From Candidatus Methylophosphatis haderslevensis (GTDB taxonomy: Bacteria > Pseudomonadota > Gammaproteobacteria > Burkholderiales > Rhodocyclaceae): DNA of 64,000 nucleotides. The stretch covers positions 24,048-88,047 of the forward strand of contig JADJSA010000013.1 in the NCBI GenBank assembly GCA_016711925.1, given 5' to 3'. Positions 1 through 8,479 of this stretch are shown here, in pieces; the first letter of the stretch is position 1; the number at the start of each line of letters is the position of its first letter. Position numbers and translations under genes: made by a program. Below the pieces are notes generated by a model. That model was given only the letters and a program-made list of their open reading frames with translations. It did no database searches and was not told where the DNA came from.

Positions 1-1579
1 GCAGCAGCAGGCGCTGCGTGCGGCGCTGTTCGCCGAGGATGAGTGATGCCATGCGGATCGCCGCGCCCATGCGGGTGTAGTAGCCGGGCTTCAAGACGCA
101 GATGCGCCCGCGCGCCATGGCGTCGAAGCGCCCGGCGAATTCCTTGATCGTGTGCATGCGCACGTTCTCGCGCTTGAGCGAGGAGAAGCCGACCATGCCG
201 AAGGCATCGTCGGTGGCGGACAGCGCCTCGCCGAACAGCAGCAGCGAGTCGCGGATCACGTCGATCACGCGATGCTCGTTGGAGACGTAGGCATCGGTCG
301 ATAGCGACAGGTCGGCAAGCACCAGGCAGGCCATGTCGCGCGTGGTGCGCACCCGGGCGAGATAGCCACCGGCCGATGCGCCGTGGCCGGCCAGGCGGTC
401 GCTGCTGGCGCGCACGCAGGCATCGAGATCGAGTTCGCTGCCGTCGGGCTGGTTCTTCAGCCACTGGCGGCCAGGCGCCAGCGCGGCGAACTGCGCGCGC
501 AGGCGCCTGGCGGTGCCGCGCAGCCGCTCGGGCAGCGCAGCCGGCCGGGCGTCGCGTGCCAGCATCGGCTGGATGCGGCAATAGTCGGGCCGCAACATGC
601 GGCGGCGGAAATCCCATTCGGGTAGCCTGATGCCGCCGCCCAGCGGCAGGTCGTCGGTCGCCGCGCTCGGCAGGTCGAGGTCGAAACGCACGCGCGAGGC
701 GCCCGCCTTGCCGCCGCGCCGGATGGCGAGCTCGTCCATCTCGTCGGCGGCGCGCAGCGCATCCTGGTTCTCGTCGTCGTCCTGCGGGCGATTGACATTC
801 ACGTATTCGGCCCAGGAGAACAGGCTCTCGGCGCGGAACATCAGCAGGAAGCCGTCCTTGCCATCGCCGGCGTCCACATGTCTGGCGCGGCGCCGTTTCG
901 CACCGCCGTCCTGAGTTCGGCCGGTGGCGCTTTGCGCCGTGTCGCCTGCGCTGTCGTTGCGCGTTTCCTGGCGCGGCGGTTGCGGCACCAGCCACAGCGG
1001 CACCGGCCGCGGCGGGCGTTTGACCGCAGGCAGTCGAACCGGCCGCTCCGGCTCGCGCAGGGCGGCGCGGATGGCCAGTTCCGCTGCGGCTTCGTCGGCG
1101 GGCAGTTTCTCCGGCGCGCCGCGCAGGGCGATCGCCGCTTCGACGAGCGCGGCGTAACGGCTGCGCAGGCCGGGGTAACGCGCGAGCACGGCGCGGGTGG
1201 CGCGCTGGTTGCCGGCAAGCCAGTCGTCGCCTGGCCGGTATTCGGCGGCCAGGGCGGCCAGCCACAGGTAAAGATCGCGGTTGAGCGCGGCATCGGCGAA
1301 GCAGGCGATGGAGGGCGGCAGGCTCAGTGTTTCATCGTCGCGGCTGGCCGGGGCATCGCGTTCGCCGCTGCCGGCAAGGCGCTCGACCCAGCGCCGGCGC
1401 GCGCCGTGCGTCCGGTGCTGGGCCGCGGCGACGCGCAGCCCGGGGTCGCCGCCCATGGCGCGGAACATCACGCCGAGGGTCTTTTCCACCGCAGCGAGTT
1501 CGACGGCGGCGGCCGCATGCTCGCGCGAGGCGGCGCGCGAAATCAGCTTGTGCCACAGTTCGCCGACGAATTCTTCCAC
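1..1579 (-). CDS. norD: NorD, nitric oxide reductase activation protein (C-terminus beyond window)
   Basis: NorD works with the AAA ATPase NorQ to activate or assemble the cytochrome c-type NO reductase NorBC. Translation of the minus strand is open from a GTG at 1579 to the window edge (about 526 codons). The start reads VEEFVGELWHKLISRAAS, matching the usual NorD/CbbO beginning. A von Willebrand A domain fills the visible C-terminal part: its metal-ion site reads LADLSLST (about 318-301), and the typical LKPGYYTRMGAAIR segment lies at 94-53. The middle is Arg/Pro rich. The GTG lies 48 nt after the TGA of the upstream membrane protein and in the same reading frame, with no strong Shine-Dalgarno. 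The gene ends outside the window. Confidence 0.9.
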   Translation of the reverse strand, partial: MEEFVGELWHKLISRAASREHAAAAVELAAVEKTLGVMFRAMGGDPGLRVAAAQHRTHGARRRWVERLAGSGERDAPASRDDETLSLPPSIACFADAALNRDLYLWLAALAAEYRPGDDWLAGNQRATRAVLARYPGLRSRYAALVEAAIALRGAPEKLPADEAAAELAIRAALREPERPVRLPAVKRPPRPVPLWLVPQPPRQETRNDSAGDTAQSATGRTQDGGAKRRRARHVDAGDGKDGFLLMFRAESLFSWAEYVNVNRPQDDDENQDALRAADEMDELAIRRGGKAGASRVRFDLDLPSAATDDLPLGGGIRLPEWDFRRRMLRPDYCRIQPMLARDARPAALPERLRGTARRLRAQFAALAPGRQWLKNQPDGSELDLDACVRASSDRLAGHGASAGGYLARVRTTRDMACLVLADLSLSTDAYVSNEHRVIDVIRDSLLLFGEALSATDDAFGMVGFSSLKRENVRMHTIKEFAGRFDAMARGRICVLKPGYYTRMGAAIRMASLILGEQRRTQRLLL

Positions 1580-1627
1580 TATCGCCGCTGCCGACGATCG
1601 GCGCGTGTCGCAGATGCCAACGCCGGA

Positions 1628-2026
1628 TCATTCATCGCAGCGCCTGCCGATGAGTGGATAGACGTAGAGCTTGCCCGACAGCGCCTTGGCCAGCCCGACC
1701 ATGCCGAACATGATCAGGGTGGAGTGGATGAGAGTGAAGTAAAGGACCACGATCACCCAGGTCCATGCCCAGTCGAGCCCGCCGGCGGCGATGACCAGCG
1801 CGATGGCTACCACGATGGCGGTGCCGCCGATCAGGCTGACCCGGAATGTCTGGTCGAGATGGCAACGCGCCAGCGGCGCGGCGTCCCGGCGATGTTTGAG
1901 CCATAGCCACGCCAGCGGCATGAAGGCGAGTCCGGGCGCCAGCATCAGGTTGACCAGATAGAGCGACTCGGCGGCCACCGCCAGTTGATAGCCGGGAATT
2001 TCCGCCGGTTCGCGCGTTGCGTTCAT
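1628..2026 (-). CDS. Small integral membrane protein between norQ and norD
   Basis: This 132-residue protein has three or four hydrophobic segments: residues about 20-42 (LYLVNLMLAPGLAFMPLAWL), 65-82 (SLIGGTAIVVAIALVIAA) and 85-112 (LDWAWTWVIVVLYFTLIHST). I do not recognise a named family. It starts at ATG 2026, three bases after the norQ stop, and ends 48 nt before norD, so it is almost certainly co-transcribed with both. An assembly or membrane-anchoring role for the NO reductase is an inference from position only. Confidence 0.75.
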   Translation of the reverse strand: MNATREPAEIPGYQLAVAAESLYLVNLMLAPGLAFMPLAWLWLKHRRDAAPLARCHLDQTFRVSLIGGTAIVVAIALVIAAGGLDWAWTWVIVVLYFTLIHSTLIMFGMVGLAKALSGKLYVYPLIGRRCDE

Positions 2027-2029
2027 GCG

Positions 2030-2836
2030 CTATTTGCCGAAGGTCGCGCCGACCACTTCCATCAGCGCCGCGGCGACTTCGCGCTCGTCGGTGAGCGCCT
2101 CGACCAGGGCGGCGCGGCAGGCGGCAAGCGGGGCCATGCCGTCGCCGATCAGCGTGGCGGCATAGACCAGCAGGCGCGTGCTGGCGACTTCCTCGAGGTC
2201 GACATCCTTCAGGGCGCGCAGGCTGCGGCCGATCGAAACCAGTTGCCGCGCGAGCTGCGGCGTGCAGCCGGTCTCGCCCAGCAGGATCGCCTCTTCGCGT
2301 GCGGCGGCGGGGAAGTCGAAGGACAGCGCGAGGAAGCGCTGGCGGGTGGACGGTTTGAGTCCCTTGAGGAAATTCTGGTAGCCCGGGTTGTAGGAGATGA
2401 CGAGCATGAAGCCTGGCGGCGCGACGAGCGTCTCGCCGGTGCGTTCGATCGGCAGCATGCGGCGGTCGTCGGCCAGCGGATGCAGCACCACGGTGGTGTC
2501 CTTGCGCGCCTCGACGATTTCGTCCAGATAGCAGATGCCGCCTTCGCGCACGGCGCGGGTGAGCGGGCCGTCGCACCAGCGCGTCTGGCCGTCGCCCAGC
2601 AGATGGCGGCCGACCAGATCGGCGGCGGTCAGGTCGTCATGGCAGGCGACCGTGGTCAGCGGCAGGCCGAGTCTGGCCGCCATGTGCGCGACGAAGCGCG
2701 TCTTGCCGCAGCCGGTCGGTCCCTTGATCAAGAGCGGCATGCGGTTGCGCCAGGCGTGCTCGAACAAGGCGACCTCGTCGCCTGCAGGCGTGTAGAAGGG
2801 CAACTCGCCATCCAGCGGTGATGACTTCATGTCCAT
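2030..2836 (-). CDS. norQ: NorQ/CbbQ-type MoxR AAA ATPase
   Basis: NorQ is a hexameric AAA+ ATPase that acts with NorD on the NO reductase. The 268-residue protein has Walker A GPTGCGKT at about 39-46, Walker B ICYLDEI at about 101-107 and the sensor-like VISYNPGYQNFLKGLKPSTR segment of this family. An ATG at 2836 is preceded by GGGAA at a sensible distance; a second in-frame ATG at 2830 is possible. An open frame extends upstream to 2968 but adds no conserved sequence. It heads the norQ-membrane protein-norD unit. A weak FNR/Dnr-like motif lies about 64 bp upstream. Confidence 0.92.
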   Translation of the reverse strand: MDMKSSPLDGELPFYTPAGDEVALFEHAWRNRMPLLIKGPTGCGKTRFVAHMAARLGLPLTTVACHDDLTAADLVGRHLLGDGQTRWCDGPLTRAVREGGICYLDEIVEARKDTTVVLHPLADDRRMLPIERTGETLVAPPGFMLVISYNPGYQNFLKGLKPSTRQRFLALSFDFPAAAREEAILLGETGCTPQLARQLVSIGRSLRALKDVDLEEVASTRLLVYAATLIGDGMAPLAACRAALVEALTDEREVAAALMEVVGATFGK

Positions 2837-3296
2837 GATTCTATTCCCGGCAGCCGCTATGCACAGGGTCGATGGTCGCGCCGGTTCGGCAGCGATACCT
2901 TGATTGAAGACAAGGCGCCGACAGATGGAAATGGCGCTCGCCGGGCCGCAACGGTGGGCGCAGATCAAACCGGAGTAAAATGCCAGGCAACGAAGACCTT
3001 CAAGGCACCTTCAATGCAGCTTCCAGGCTGCGGGGCTCGACGATAGACCGGGCATCGCCCCTTTCCAGGCGGCCGGGTCGAGGCGCCGCGCGGCCCGATA
3101 CTCCAGTCGCCCCGGCGCCGCTGCGCCGGCCACGAATCTGCAACAGTCGAGCAGCACGATAGCAGCAGCGCATGGCGCTGCGGAACCGCCCTAGTCCGGG
3201 GCCTCGCAGGGATCTCATTGGCCGCCGCGGCGGTACTGCCGCCGGGCGAATTCCGGGGCGCATCCTTGCTCGACGCGATCAGGAGGACACTGCACG
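2837..3296. other. Divergent intergenic region between norQ and the antiporter gene
   Basis: These 460 bases carry no convincing gene; the short ORFs lack family resemblance and good start sites. The region must hold the promoters of norQ (left) and the antiporter operon (right). The only motif I would single out is the imperfect FNR/Dnr-like box at 2900-2913. Confidence 0.5.
2900..2913. promoter_or_regulatory. Weak FNR/Dnr-like box upstream of norQ
   Basis: The sequence TTGATTGAAGACAA keeps the left half-site TTGAT and spacing of the FNR/Dnr consensus TTGAT-N4-ATCAA, but the right half (GACAA) has two mismatches. Its centre is about 70 bp from the norQ ATG, a plausible activator position. 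It is clearly weaker than the box upstream of norC. Confidence 0.3.
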
Positions 3297-4505
3297 ATGC
3301 TCGAATCCACGATCTGGCCCGCCTGGCCGTTGCAAGGCAATGATTTGATGCGTCTGGCCGTCGCGCTGCTGCTGGCCGCGGTATGCGGCGAAGCGGTCGC
3401 GCGCGTGTTGCGCCTGCCGCGGGTGACCGGCTATTCGCTGGCCGGCATGCTGATGGGGCCGGCGCTGCTCGGCTGGTTTGGTCCGGAAGACCTGAGCGCG
3501 GTGCGCATCGCGATCGATCTTGCGCTGGCGCTGCTGCTCTTTGAACTCGGCGTGCGGCTCGACGTGCGCTGGTTCCGCGCCAATCCCTGGGTGCTGGTTT
3601 CGAGCGCCAGCGAAGCCGGGCTGGCCTTCGTGCTCACCTACTTCCTGATGCGCGGCATGGGCTATTCCAATGGCCTGGCCGCCACCGTCGGCGCGATCGC
3701 CATCGGCACCTCGCCGTCGGTGGTCATGCGGGTCGCGGCCGAACTGCGCGCGGAAGGGCAGGTTACGCAACGGCTGTTCGTGCTGTGTGCGCTCAACGTG
3801 GCCTACTCGGTGGTCCTGTCCAAGCTCATTGTCGGCGGCATGCACGGCGTGTTTCGTGGCGACTGGCTGGTCGGCGTCCTGCATCCGGTGTATCTGCTGG
3901 CCGGGTCGCTGATCGTCGGTGCTGCATTGGCACTCGCCTTTCAGGTGTTGCGGCGGGCATTCGACTTGTCGGACGAGCAGGGCGCCGTGGTGTTGTTCGG
4001 CCTGCTGCTGCTCACCCTGTCGCTGCTGGACATGCTCAGGCTGCCGGGCATGCTGGCGCCGCTGATCGCGGGGGCGATCATCAAATACCGCGATCCGCGA
4101 CCGCACCTCTGGCCGCGCCACTTCGGCACCGCGGGCGGCGTACTGGTGATCGCGCTGTTCATGTTGACCGGCATGTCGCTGGTGCCGGGGCAAGTGGCTG
4201 CCGGCGGCGTGGCCGCGGTGGTCCTGCTGGTTGCACGCGTCATAGGCAAATCTGCCGGCGTGGTGCTGCTCGGCCCGGTCAGCGGACTCAGTTTCCGCCA
4301 GGCGGCGGCACTGGGCCTGACGCTGGCGCCGATGTCGGGCATGGCCTTCCTGCTGACCGAAGACATACGCGTGATCTATCCGGCGTTCGGCGCACAGTTG
4401 GCGCCGATCGTGCTGAGCATGGTGGCGGTGCTCGAACTGCTGGGGCCAGTGGCCGTCCAATGGGGACTGCGCATCGCCGGCGAAACCCGCGCGGGAGACA
4501 AATGA
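3297..4505 (+). CDS. CPA2/Kef-type cation:proton antiporter membrane protein
   Basis: This 402-residue polytopic protein has about 12 hydrophobic segments over its whole length and looks like the membrane domain of a monovalent cation:proton antiporter (Na+/H+ exchanger fold). It has no C-terminal TrkA-N/RCK domain, so it is shorter than full KefB/KefC. Typical features are the first helices with GYSLAGMLMGPALLG and the LLLFELGVRLD segment. ATG 3297 follows a perfect AGGAGG at 3281-3286. Its last codons overlap the ybdK-like gene by ATGA, indicating translational coupling. The ion is not determinable from sequence; K+ or Na+ are both possible. Confidence 0.85.
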   Translation: MLESTIWPAWPLQGNDLMRLAVALLLAAVCGEAVARVLRLPRVTGYSLAGMLMGPALLGWFGPEDLSAVRIAIDLALALLLFELGVRLDVRWFRANPWVLVSSASEAGLAFVLTYFLMRGMGYSNGLAATVGAIAIGTSPSVVMRVAAELRAEGQVTQRLFVLCALNVAYSVVLSKLIVGGMHGVFRGDWLVGVLHPVYLLAGSLIVGAALALAFQVLRRAFDLSDEQGAVVLFGLLLLTLSLLDMLRLPGMLAPLIAGAIIKYRDPRPHLWPRHFGTAGGVLVIALFMLTGMSLVPGQVAAGGVAAVVLLVARVIGKSAGVVLLGPVSGLSFRQAAALGLTLAPMSGMAFLLTEDIRVIYPAFGAQLAPIVLSMVAVLELLGPVAVQWGLRIAGETRAGDK

Positions 4506-5620
4506 TGGCGCTCGAACAATTTGCCGAGTCGCGTCCGCTCACGCTGGGCGTCGAACTCGAACTGCAACTGGTCAATACCCACGATTACGACCTGGTCGGC
4601 GGCGCGGGCGATCTGCTGCGCGCGCTGGCCAAGCGACAGTTGCCCGGCGACGTCAAACCCGAGATGACCGACAGCATGATCGAGATGTCGACCGGCGTGT
4701 GCGAGAACTTTCGCGATGCGCTCGATCAGCTCGGCACGCTGCGCGATGCGCTGGTGGAAGCGGCTTGCCGTCTGAACATCGGCGTCTGCGGCGGCGGTAC
4801 CCACGGCTTCCAGCATTGGGACGATCGAAAGATCTTCGACAAGCCGCGCTTCCACTTCCTGTCCGAACTCTACGGTTACCTGGCCAAGCAATTCACGATA
4901 TTTGGTCAGCATGTGCACATCGGCTGTCCGGGTCCGGATGTCGCGCTGTACCTCGCGCATTCGCTATCGCGCTACATCCCGCACTTCATCGCACTGAGCG
5001 CCTCGTCGCCCTTTGTTCAGGGGGCCGATACCGGCTTCCAGTCGGCGCGGCTGAACTCGGTGTTCGCCTTTCCGCTGTCGGGCCGCTTGCCGTTCGTGGA
5101 AACCTGGGCCGAGTTCGAGGCCTACTTCGACAAGATGACGGCGACCGGCGTGGTCGAGAGCATGAAGGATTTCTATTGGGACATACGTCCCAAGCCCGAG
5201 TACGGGACGATCGAGGTGCGGGTGATGGATACGCCGCTCACCGTGCGCCGTGCGGCCGAGATCGCCGCCTATATCCAGGCGGTGTCGCGCTGGCTGATGG
5301 TGGAACGGCCGATGCGTCCGCGCGACGACGACTATCTCGTCTACACCTTCAACCGATTCCAGGCTTGCCGCTTCGGGCTTGCCGGCACGTATGTCGATCC
5401 GCGCAGCCACGAGCACCGCACGGTTGCCGAGGATGTGCTCGCCACGCTCGCCAGCATCGAGCAGCACGCGATCGAACTGGACGCCGACGAAGCCTGTCAG
5501 GCGCTCGGAGAGATCGCCCGTTCGGGCGTCAACGACGCGGCGGTGCTGCGCGGCGAGTATGCCGACGCGCGCTCTCTCAACGAGGTCGTGCGCCGGCAGT
5601 GCCTGCGCTGGAAGACCTGA
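4502..5620 (+). CDS. ybdK: YbdK-like carboxylate-amine ligase (glutamate-cysteine ligase type 2 family)
   Basis: The 372-residue protein belongs to the GCS2 family, ATP-dependent ligases that join the gamma-carboxyl of glutamate (or a similar acid) to an amine. The N-terminal LTLGVELELQLVN carries the glutamates of the ATP-Mg site. HVHIGCPGPDVAL (about 138-150) and the PEYGTIEVRVMDTPLTV stretch (about 236-252) are diagnostic. I chose ATG 4502, which overlaps the antiporter stop as ATGA, although the frame stays open back to 3785; a second ATG at 4505 is equally possible. Several family members have only weak glutamate-cysteine ligase activity, so the true substrate is unknown. The adjacent amidotransferase suggests a gamma-glutamyl product. 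Confidence 0.88.
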   Translation: MMALEQFAESRPLTLGVELELQLVNTHDYDLVGGAGDLLRALAKRQLPGDVKPEMTDSMIEMSTGVCENFRDALDQLGTLRDALVEAACRLNIGVCGGGTHGFQHWDDRKIFDKPRFHFLSELYGYLAKQFTIFGQHVHIGCPGPDVALYLAHSLSRYIPHFIALSASSPFVQGADTGFQSARLNSVFAFPLSGRLPFVETWAEFEAYFDKMTATGVVESMKDFYWDIRPKPEYGTIEVRVMDTPLTVRRAAEIAAYIQAVSRWLMVERPMRPRDDDYLVYTFNRFQACRFGLAGTYVDPRSHEHRTVAEDVLATLASIEQHAIELDADEACQALGEIARSGVNDAAVLRGEYADARSLNEVVRRQCLRWKT

Positions 5621-5633
5621 CGCGGGCCGCAGG

Positions 5634-6419
5634 GTGAGTGGCGCGCGGCCGCTGCGCATCGGCTTGTCGGCGCGCCTGCTGCACACGCCGCCGAAGGAAC
5701 TCGGCTTTCCCGGCAAGACCCTCCAGTATCTGGAACAATCGGTTGCGCACTGGATCATGTCGCACGGCGCGTTGGCCTACATGATGCCGACGATCAGTGC
5801 CGATCTGGCGGTGGAAAGGGCGGCGATTTCGATGCGCGAGTACGTCGCGGCGATGGACGGACTGGTTTTGCAGGGCGGAGCCGATGTCAGCCCGGCGGGC
5901 TACGGCGAGGAGCCGATGCGTCCGGAATGGACGGGCGACCGCGTGCGCGACCTCTATGAGATCGAACTGCTGTGGGAATTTGTCATCCAGGGCAAGCCGG
6001 TGCTCGGGATCTGCCGCGGCATGCAGTTGATCAATGTGGCATGCGGCGGGACGCTCTACCAGGACATACTCGAACTGAATCCCGGCGCCAGTGCTCATCG
6101 CGACGAGGGACTTTACGACCGCTTCCACCACGAGATCGAACTGGAGCCGGGGTCTGCGCTCGCAGCGCTGTATCCGGGGCAACACTGCGGACGCGTGAAC
6201 AGCATTCACCATCAGGCGGTACGCAAGTTGGGTAACGATCTGAGGGTGGAGGCGCGTTCGGTCGGCGACGGCATTGTCGAAGCGATCCGCTGGCAGGGCG
6301 CCGGCTACCTGTTCGGTTGCCAATGGCATCCCGAGTTCCACGGCGACACGCCGGATCTGCTTGGCGGCGGGCCGATCATGGCGCAATTCCTTGCCGCGGC
6401 GAAGGCGTCGGTGCGGTAA
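5634..6419 (+). CDS. Class-I glutamine amidotransferase / gamma-glutamyl hydrolase (PuuD-like)
   Basis: The 261-residue protein has the full set for peptidase C26-type enzymes that hydrolyse gamma-glutamyl amides, as PuuD does with gamma-Glu-GABA: the LQGGADVSPAGYGE oxyanion region, the nucleophile Cys in GICRGMQLINVACGG, and the C-terminal QWHPEF with the catalytic His. I placed the start at GTG 5634, 13 nt after the ligase stop; upstream in-frame sequence belongs to the ligase gene in another frame. The start lies right behind CAGG, so the ribosome site is poor and coupling to the upstream gene is likely. With the preceding ligase it could form a make-and-break pair for a gamma-glutamyl compound. 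Confidence 0.88.
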   Translation: MSGARPLRIGLSARLLHTPPKELGFPGKTLQYLEQSVAHWIMSHGALAYMMPTISADLAVERAAISMREYVAAMDGLVLQGGADVSPAGYGEEPMRPEWTGDRVRDLYEIELLWEFVIQGKPVLGICRGMQLINVACGGTLYQDILELNPGASAHRDEGLYDRFHHEIELEPGSALAALYPGQHCGRVNSIHHQAVRKLGNDLRVEARSVGDGIVEAIRWQGAGYLFGCQWHPEFHGDTPDLLGGGPIMAQFLAAAKASVR

Positions 6420-6715
6420 GGCCGGGTGAGGCGCCGGGCGCCGCGCAAGGGCGCGCGTCGATGCGGTTCGCGTTGTCGTCGCCCGCAGCAGGTGGTGCAA
6501 CTCCCTTGCTGCCAACGCCGTGAGGGACGTTGGTCCGGACCGGAAGCTGTGCGACCCCACGGCGACGGATTGCCCGGCCGGCGAGTCGAGGGAGTCTTGA
6601 CAGGCATCAATAAAAACCTTCGCCGGATCATCCACGCTGTCGCCTTCAGCAATCGCCATGACCGGATTTCGCCGTAACCGGGCGAACGGATCATGGGGCA
6701 CGAGAAGGAACGAAT

Positions 6716-7147
6716 ATGCTTGATCTACTGGTCAGAGATGTCATGGAGCCGGAGAAATGCCTGACGCTGCCGCCCGAGACCACGGTCATCGCGGCGGCCG
6801 AACTGATGGCCGAAAGGATATGTGGCGCGGCAATGATCGTCGAGAACGGGCGCCTGACCGGAATTTTCACCGAACGGGATGCACTGTTCCGGGTGGTGGC
6901 GTGCGGCCTGGATACGCGCGCCACGCGGCTGGCGGATGTGATGACGCGCGAACCGCGCACTGTCGAACCGTTCATGACTTATGGATACGCCCTGGTGATG
7001 ATGCAGGAAAGCGGATTTCGCCATGCGCCGGTGGTCGAGAACGGCAGGCCGATCGGGATTGTCACCTCGCGCAAGGCTATGGACCCCGATCTGGAGGAGT
7101 TTGTCTCCGAGGCCAATCGGCGAAAACACATCCGGGTCGGTCGTTAG
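6716..7147 (+). CDS. Two-CBS-domain protein
   Basis: The 143-residue cytosolic protein is almost entirely a CBS pair (Bateman module), which typically binds adenine nucleotides and reports energy state. CBS 1 runs from about 8 to 62 (VRDVMEP...IFTERDALF), CBS 2 from about 76 to 130 (ADVMTREPRTV...IGIVTSRKAM). ATG 6716 follows AAGGAA at good spacing. It stands alone about 300 bp downstream of the amidotransferase; the gap 6420-6715 holds nothing I can identify. No effector domain is attached, so its partner is unknown. Confidence 0.85.
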   Translation: MLDLLVRDVMEPEKCLTLPPETTVIAAAELMAERICGAAMIVENGRLTGIFTERDALFRVVACGLDTRATRLADVMTREPRTVEPFMTYGYALVMMQESGFRHAPVVENGRPIGIVTSRKAMDPDLEEFVSEANRRKHIRVGR

Positions 7148-7221
7148 CGCGGGTCACAAGATTCTGTAAGGCGCCCGGCTGTTTCCATGCTGCGGCTCCG
7201 GAGCAAGCGCGGGCGGTGACT

Positions 7222-7252
7222 GGCGGCCGCGTGCCGACTGTCGCCGGCCGCC
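7222..7252. terminator. Stem-loop between convergent genes
   Basis: GGCGGCCG (7222-7229) and CGGCCGCC (7245-7252) form an 8-bp perfect stem with a 15-nt loop. It lies between the end of the CBS gene and the end of the oppositely transcribed GTPase operon, where a bidirectional terminator is expected. T-rich sequence (GGTTTGGTTT) follows on the plus strand. Confidence 0.4.
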
Positions 7253-7275
7253 GGGCGCAGGTTTGGTTTGAGTGG

Positions 7276-7923
7276 TCAGGCGTCGTCCGGGCGCGCCACG
7301 CCATAACGAAGCTGCAGCGCCCAAACCAGTCGCGCAAAGTCCGGTTGATGCAGCCTCGGACGTCCCGCGATCACCAGCGCAAAGCGTTGCCCGGCAACAT
7401 GAAGCGGCCAGATGCCGAACTGGCTCGCGCCGCCGCTGTCGATCACGCCCCAACTGGCGTCGCCGATCCCGAGGTTGTTGCCCAACAGCCGGGCGTGGCG
7501 GGCGTGCAGAGTGGCGACATCGGCGCTGAGCGCTGCCAGTTCTTCAGCGGTTTCATGGCGGAAACCGGCGACGGCGAGATAGAACCCCTGCGCGTCGGCG
7601 AGCAGGGCCTGCCCCTTGTCCGACAATGCCGGCAGCAACTGCGGCAGGACTTTTTCGAGCGGCCCGGCCGGCGCCTCGCACGGCGTCGGTGTCCCCTGAA
7701 CCATCGCCATCGACTGTACGCGCAGCAGCGAGTCGAGCGCCTTCTGCGGGTCGTCGGTAGAGCACCAAAGGCAAGCCGCCTGCTCGGTCAATAGCGGGCT
7801 GCTGGTGTGAGCCATCAGCTTGAAGAGCAGGTCGCGAAACGGATCGGGCGCGTTGCCCGAAACTGCGTAGTGGGCGCCATAGGGGGTGACGCTCAGATAT
7901 TGTCCGGCAACGATTTCAAGCAT
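7276..7923 (-). CDS. Last gene of the GTPase operon, possible second roadblock-like protein
   Basis: This 215-residue protein has no clear named domain. Its C-terminal half (about 108-208) reads like a degenerate roadblock/LC7 fold: LLADAQGFYLAVAGF, a helix with EELAALSADVATLHARH, then the strand pair WGVIDSGGASQFGIWPLHV and RFALVIAGRP. That assignment is pattern-based inference. The start is ATG 7923, overlapping the GTPase gene by 8 bp; the frame is open further upstream but that part is antisense-quality sequence inside the GTPase gene. Roadblock proteins commonly act as regulators of the Ras-like GTPase encoded next door, which fits the context. Confidence 0.7.
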   Translation of the reverse strand: MLEIVAGQYLSVTPYGAHYAVSGNAPDPFRDLLFKLMAHTSSPLLTEQAACLWCSTDDPQKALDSLLRVQSMAMVQGTPTPCEAPAGPLEKVLPQLLPALSDKGQALLADAQGFYLAVAGFRHETAEELAALSADVATLHARHARLLGNNLGIGDASWGVIDSGGASQFGIWPLHVAGQRFALVIAGRPRLHQPDFARLVWALQLRYGVARPDDA

Positions 7924-8479
7924 CGGCGTCTTCCAAACCGGGGTCGAGGCTGTGCAGCAGGCTGCGCACAAGCAGCGAGACATCGTCGAAGCTGCGCGCA
8001 TCCGCTTCGAATATCGGAACCGGGCGCTCGATGCCGTGCGCCCGCAACGCAGAATGGTACTCGGACAGCGACGGCGTGGCTTTCTCGTCGCTGTGCGTGA
8101 TGCCGATCACGACCTGGGTGCGGGCCACGAAATCGCGGAACGCGTCGAGAAAGAAGCGCATGTCCTGGAGCGGCTGTACGCGTGTATTGTCTAGCAGCAA
8201 GACCAGTCCGATCCCGCCCTCGGTCAGGATCTCCCACATGAAGTCGAAGCGTTCCTGGCCGGGCGTGCCGTACAGCATGACCTTCTCGCCGCCTGGCAGG
8301 CGCAGCATGCCGTAGTCCATGGCGACCGTGGTGTTGTTCTTGCGCTTGATCGTCATGTCGCTGGCGCTGGCGTCGGTCCGTACCGGCTCGATATCGCTGA
8401 TGCTCGCGATGGCGGTGGTCTTGCCCGCTCCGACCGGACCGGTGAACACGATCTTGTGATGATTGCGTTTAGCGCGCAT
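7916..8479 (-). CDS. Ras-like small GTPase (MglA/CvnD-type)
   Basis: The 187-residue protein is a compact G domain. G1/P-loop is GPVGAGKT at 14-21, G3 is YGTPGQERF at about 70-78 (Asp of the usual DxxG replaced by the TPGQ form also seen in prokaryotic Ras-like proteins), G4 is THSD at 128-131 instead of NKxD, and ADARS near 157 is a G5 candidate. Such GTPases in bacteria switch cell polarity (MglA) or act in conservon signalling (CvnD), with a roadblock protein as GAP or partner. Start ATG 8479 lies within the 3' end of the upstream gene (11-bp overlap). The frame is open to 8638 but without conserved sequence. Confidence 0.88.
   Translation of the reverse strand: MRAKRNHHKIVFTGPVGAGKTTAIASISDIEPVRTDASASDMTIKRKNNTTVAMDYGMLRLPGGEKVMLYGTPGQERFDFMWEILTEGGIGLVLLLDNTRVQPLQDMRFFLDAFRDFVARTQVVIGITHSDEKATPSLSEYHSALRAHGIERPVPIFEADARSFDDVSLLVRSLLHSLDPGLEDADA

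Noticed and set aside
878..1906. 342-codon ORF on the plus strand
   Set aside because: It is antisense to norD and the small membrane protein; the translation is Arg/Ala/Gly rich with no family pattern, as expected from high-GC shadow frames.
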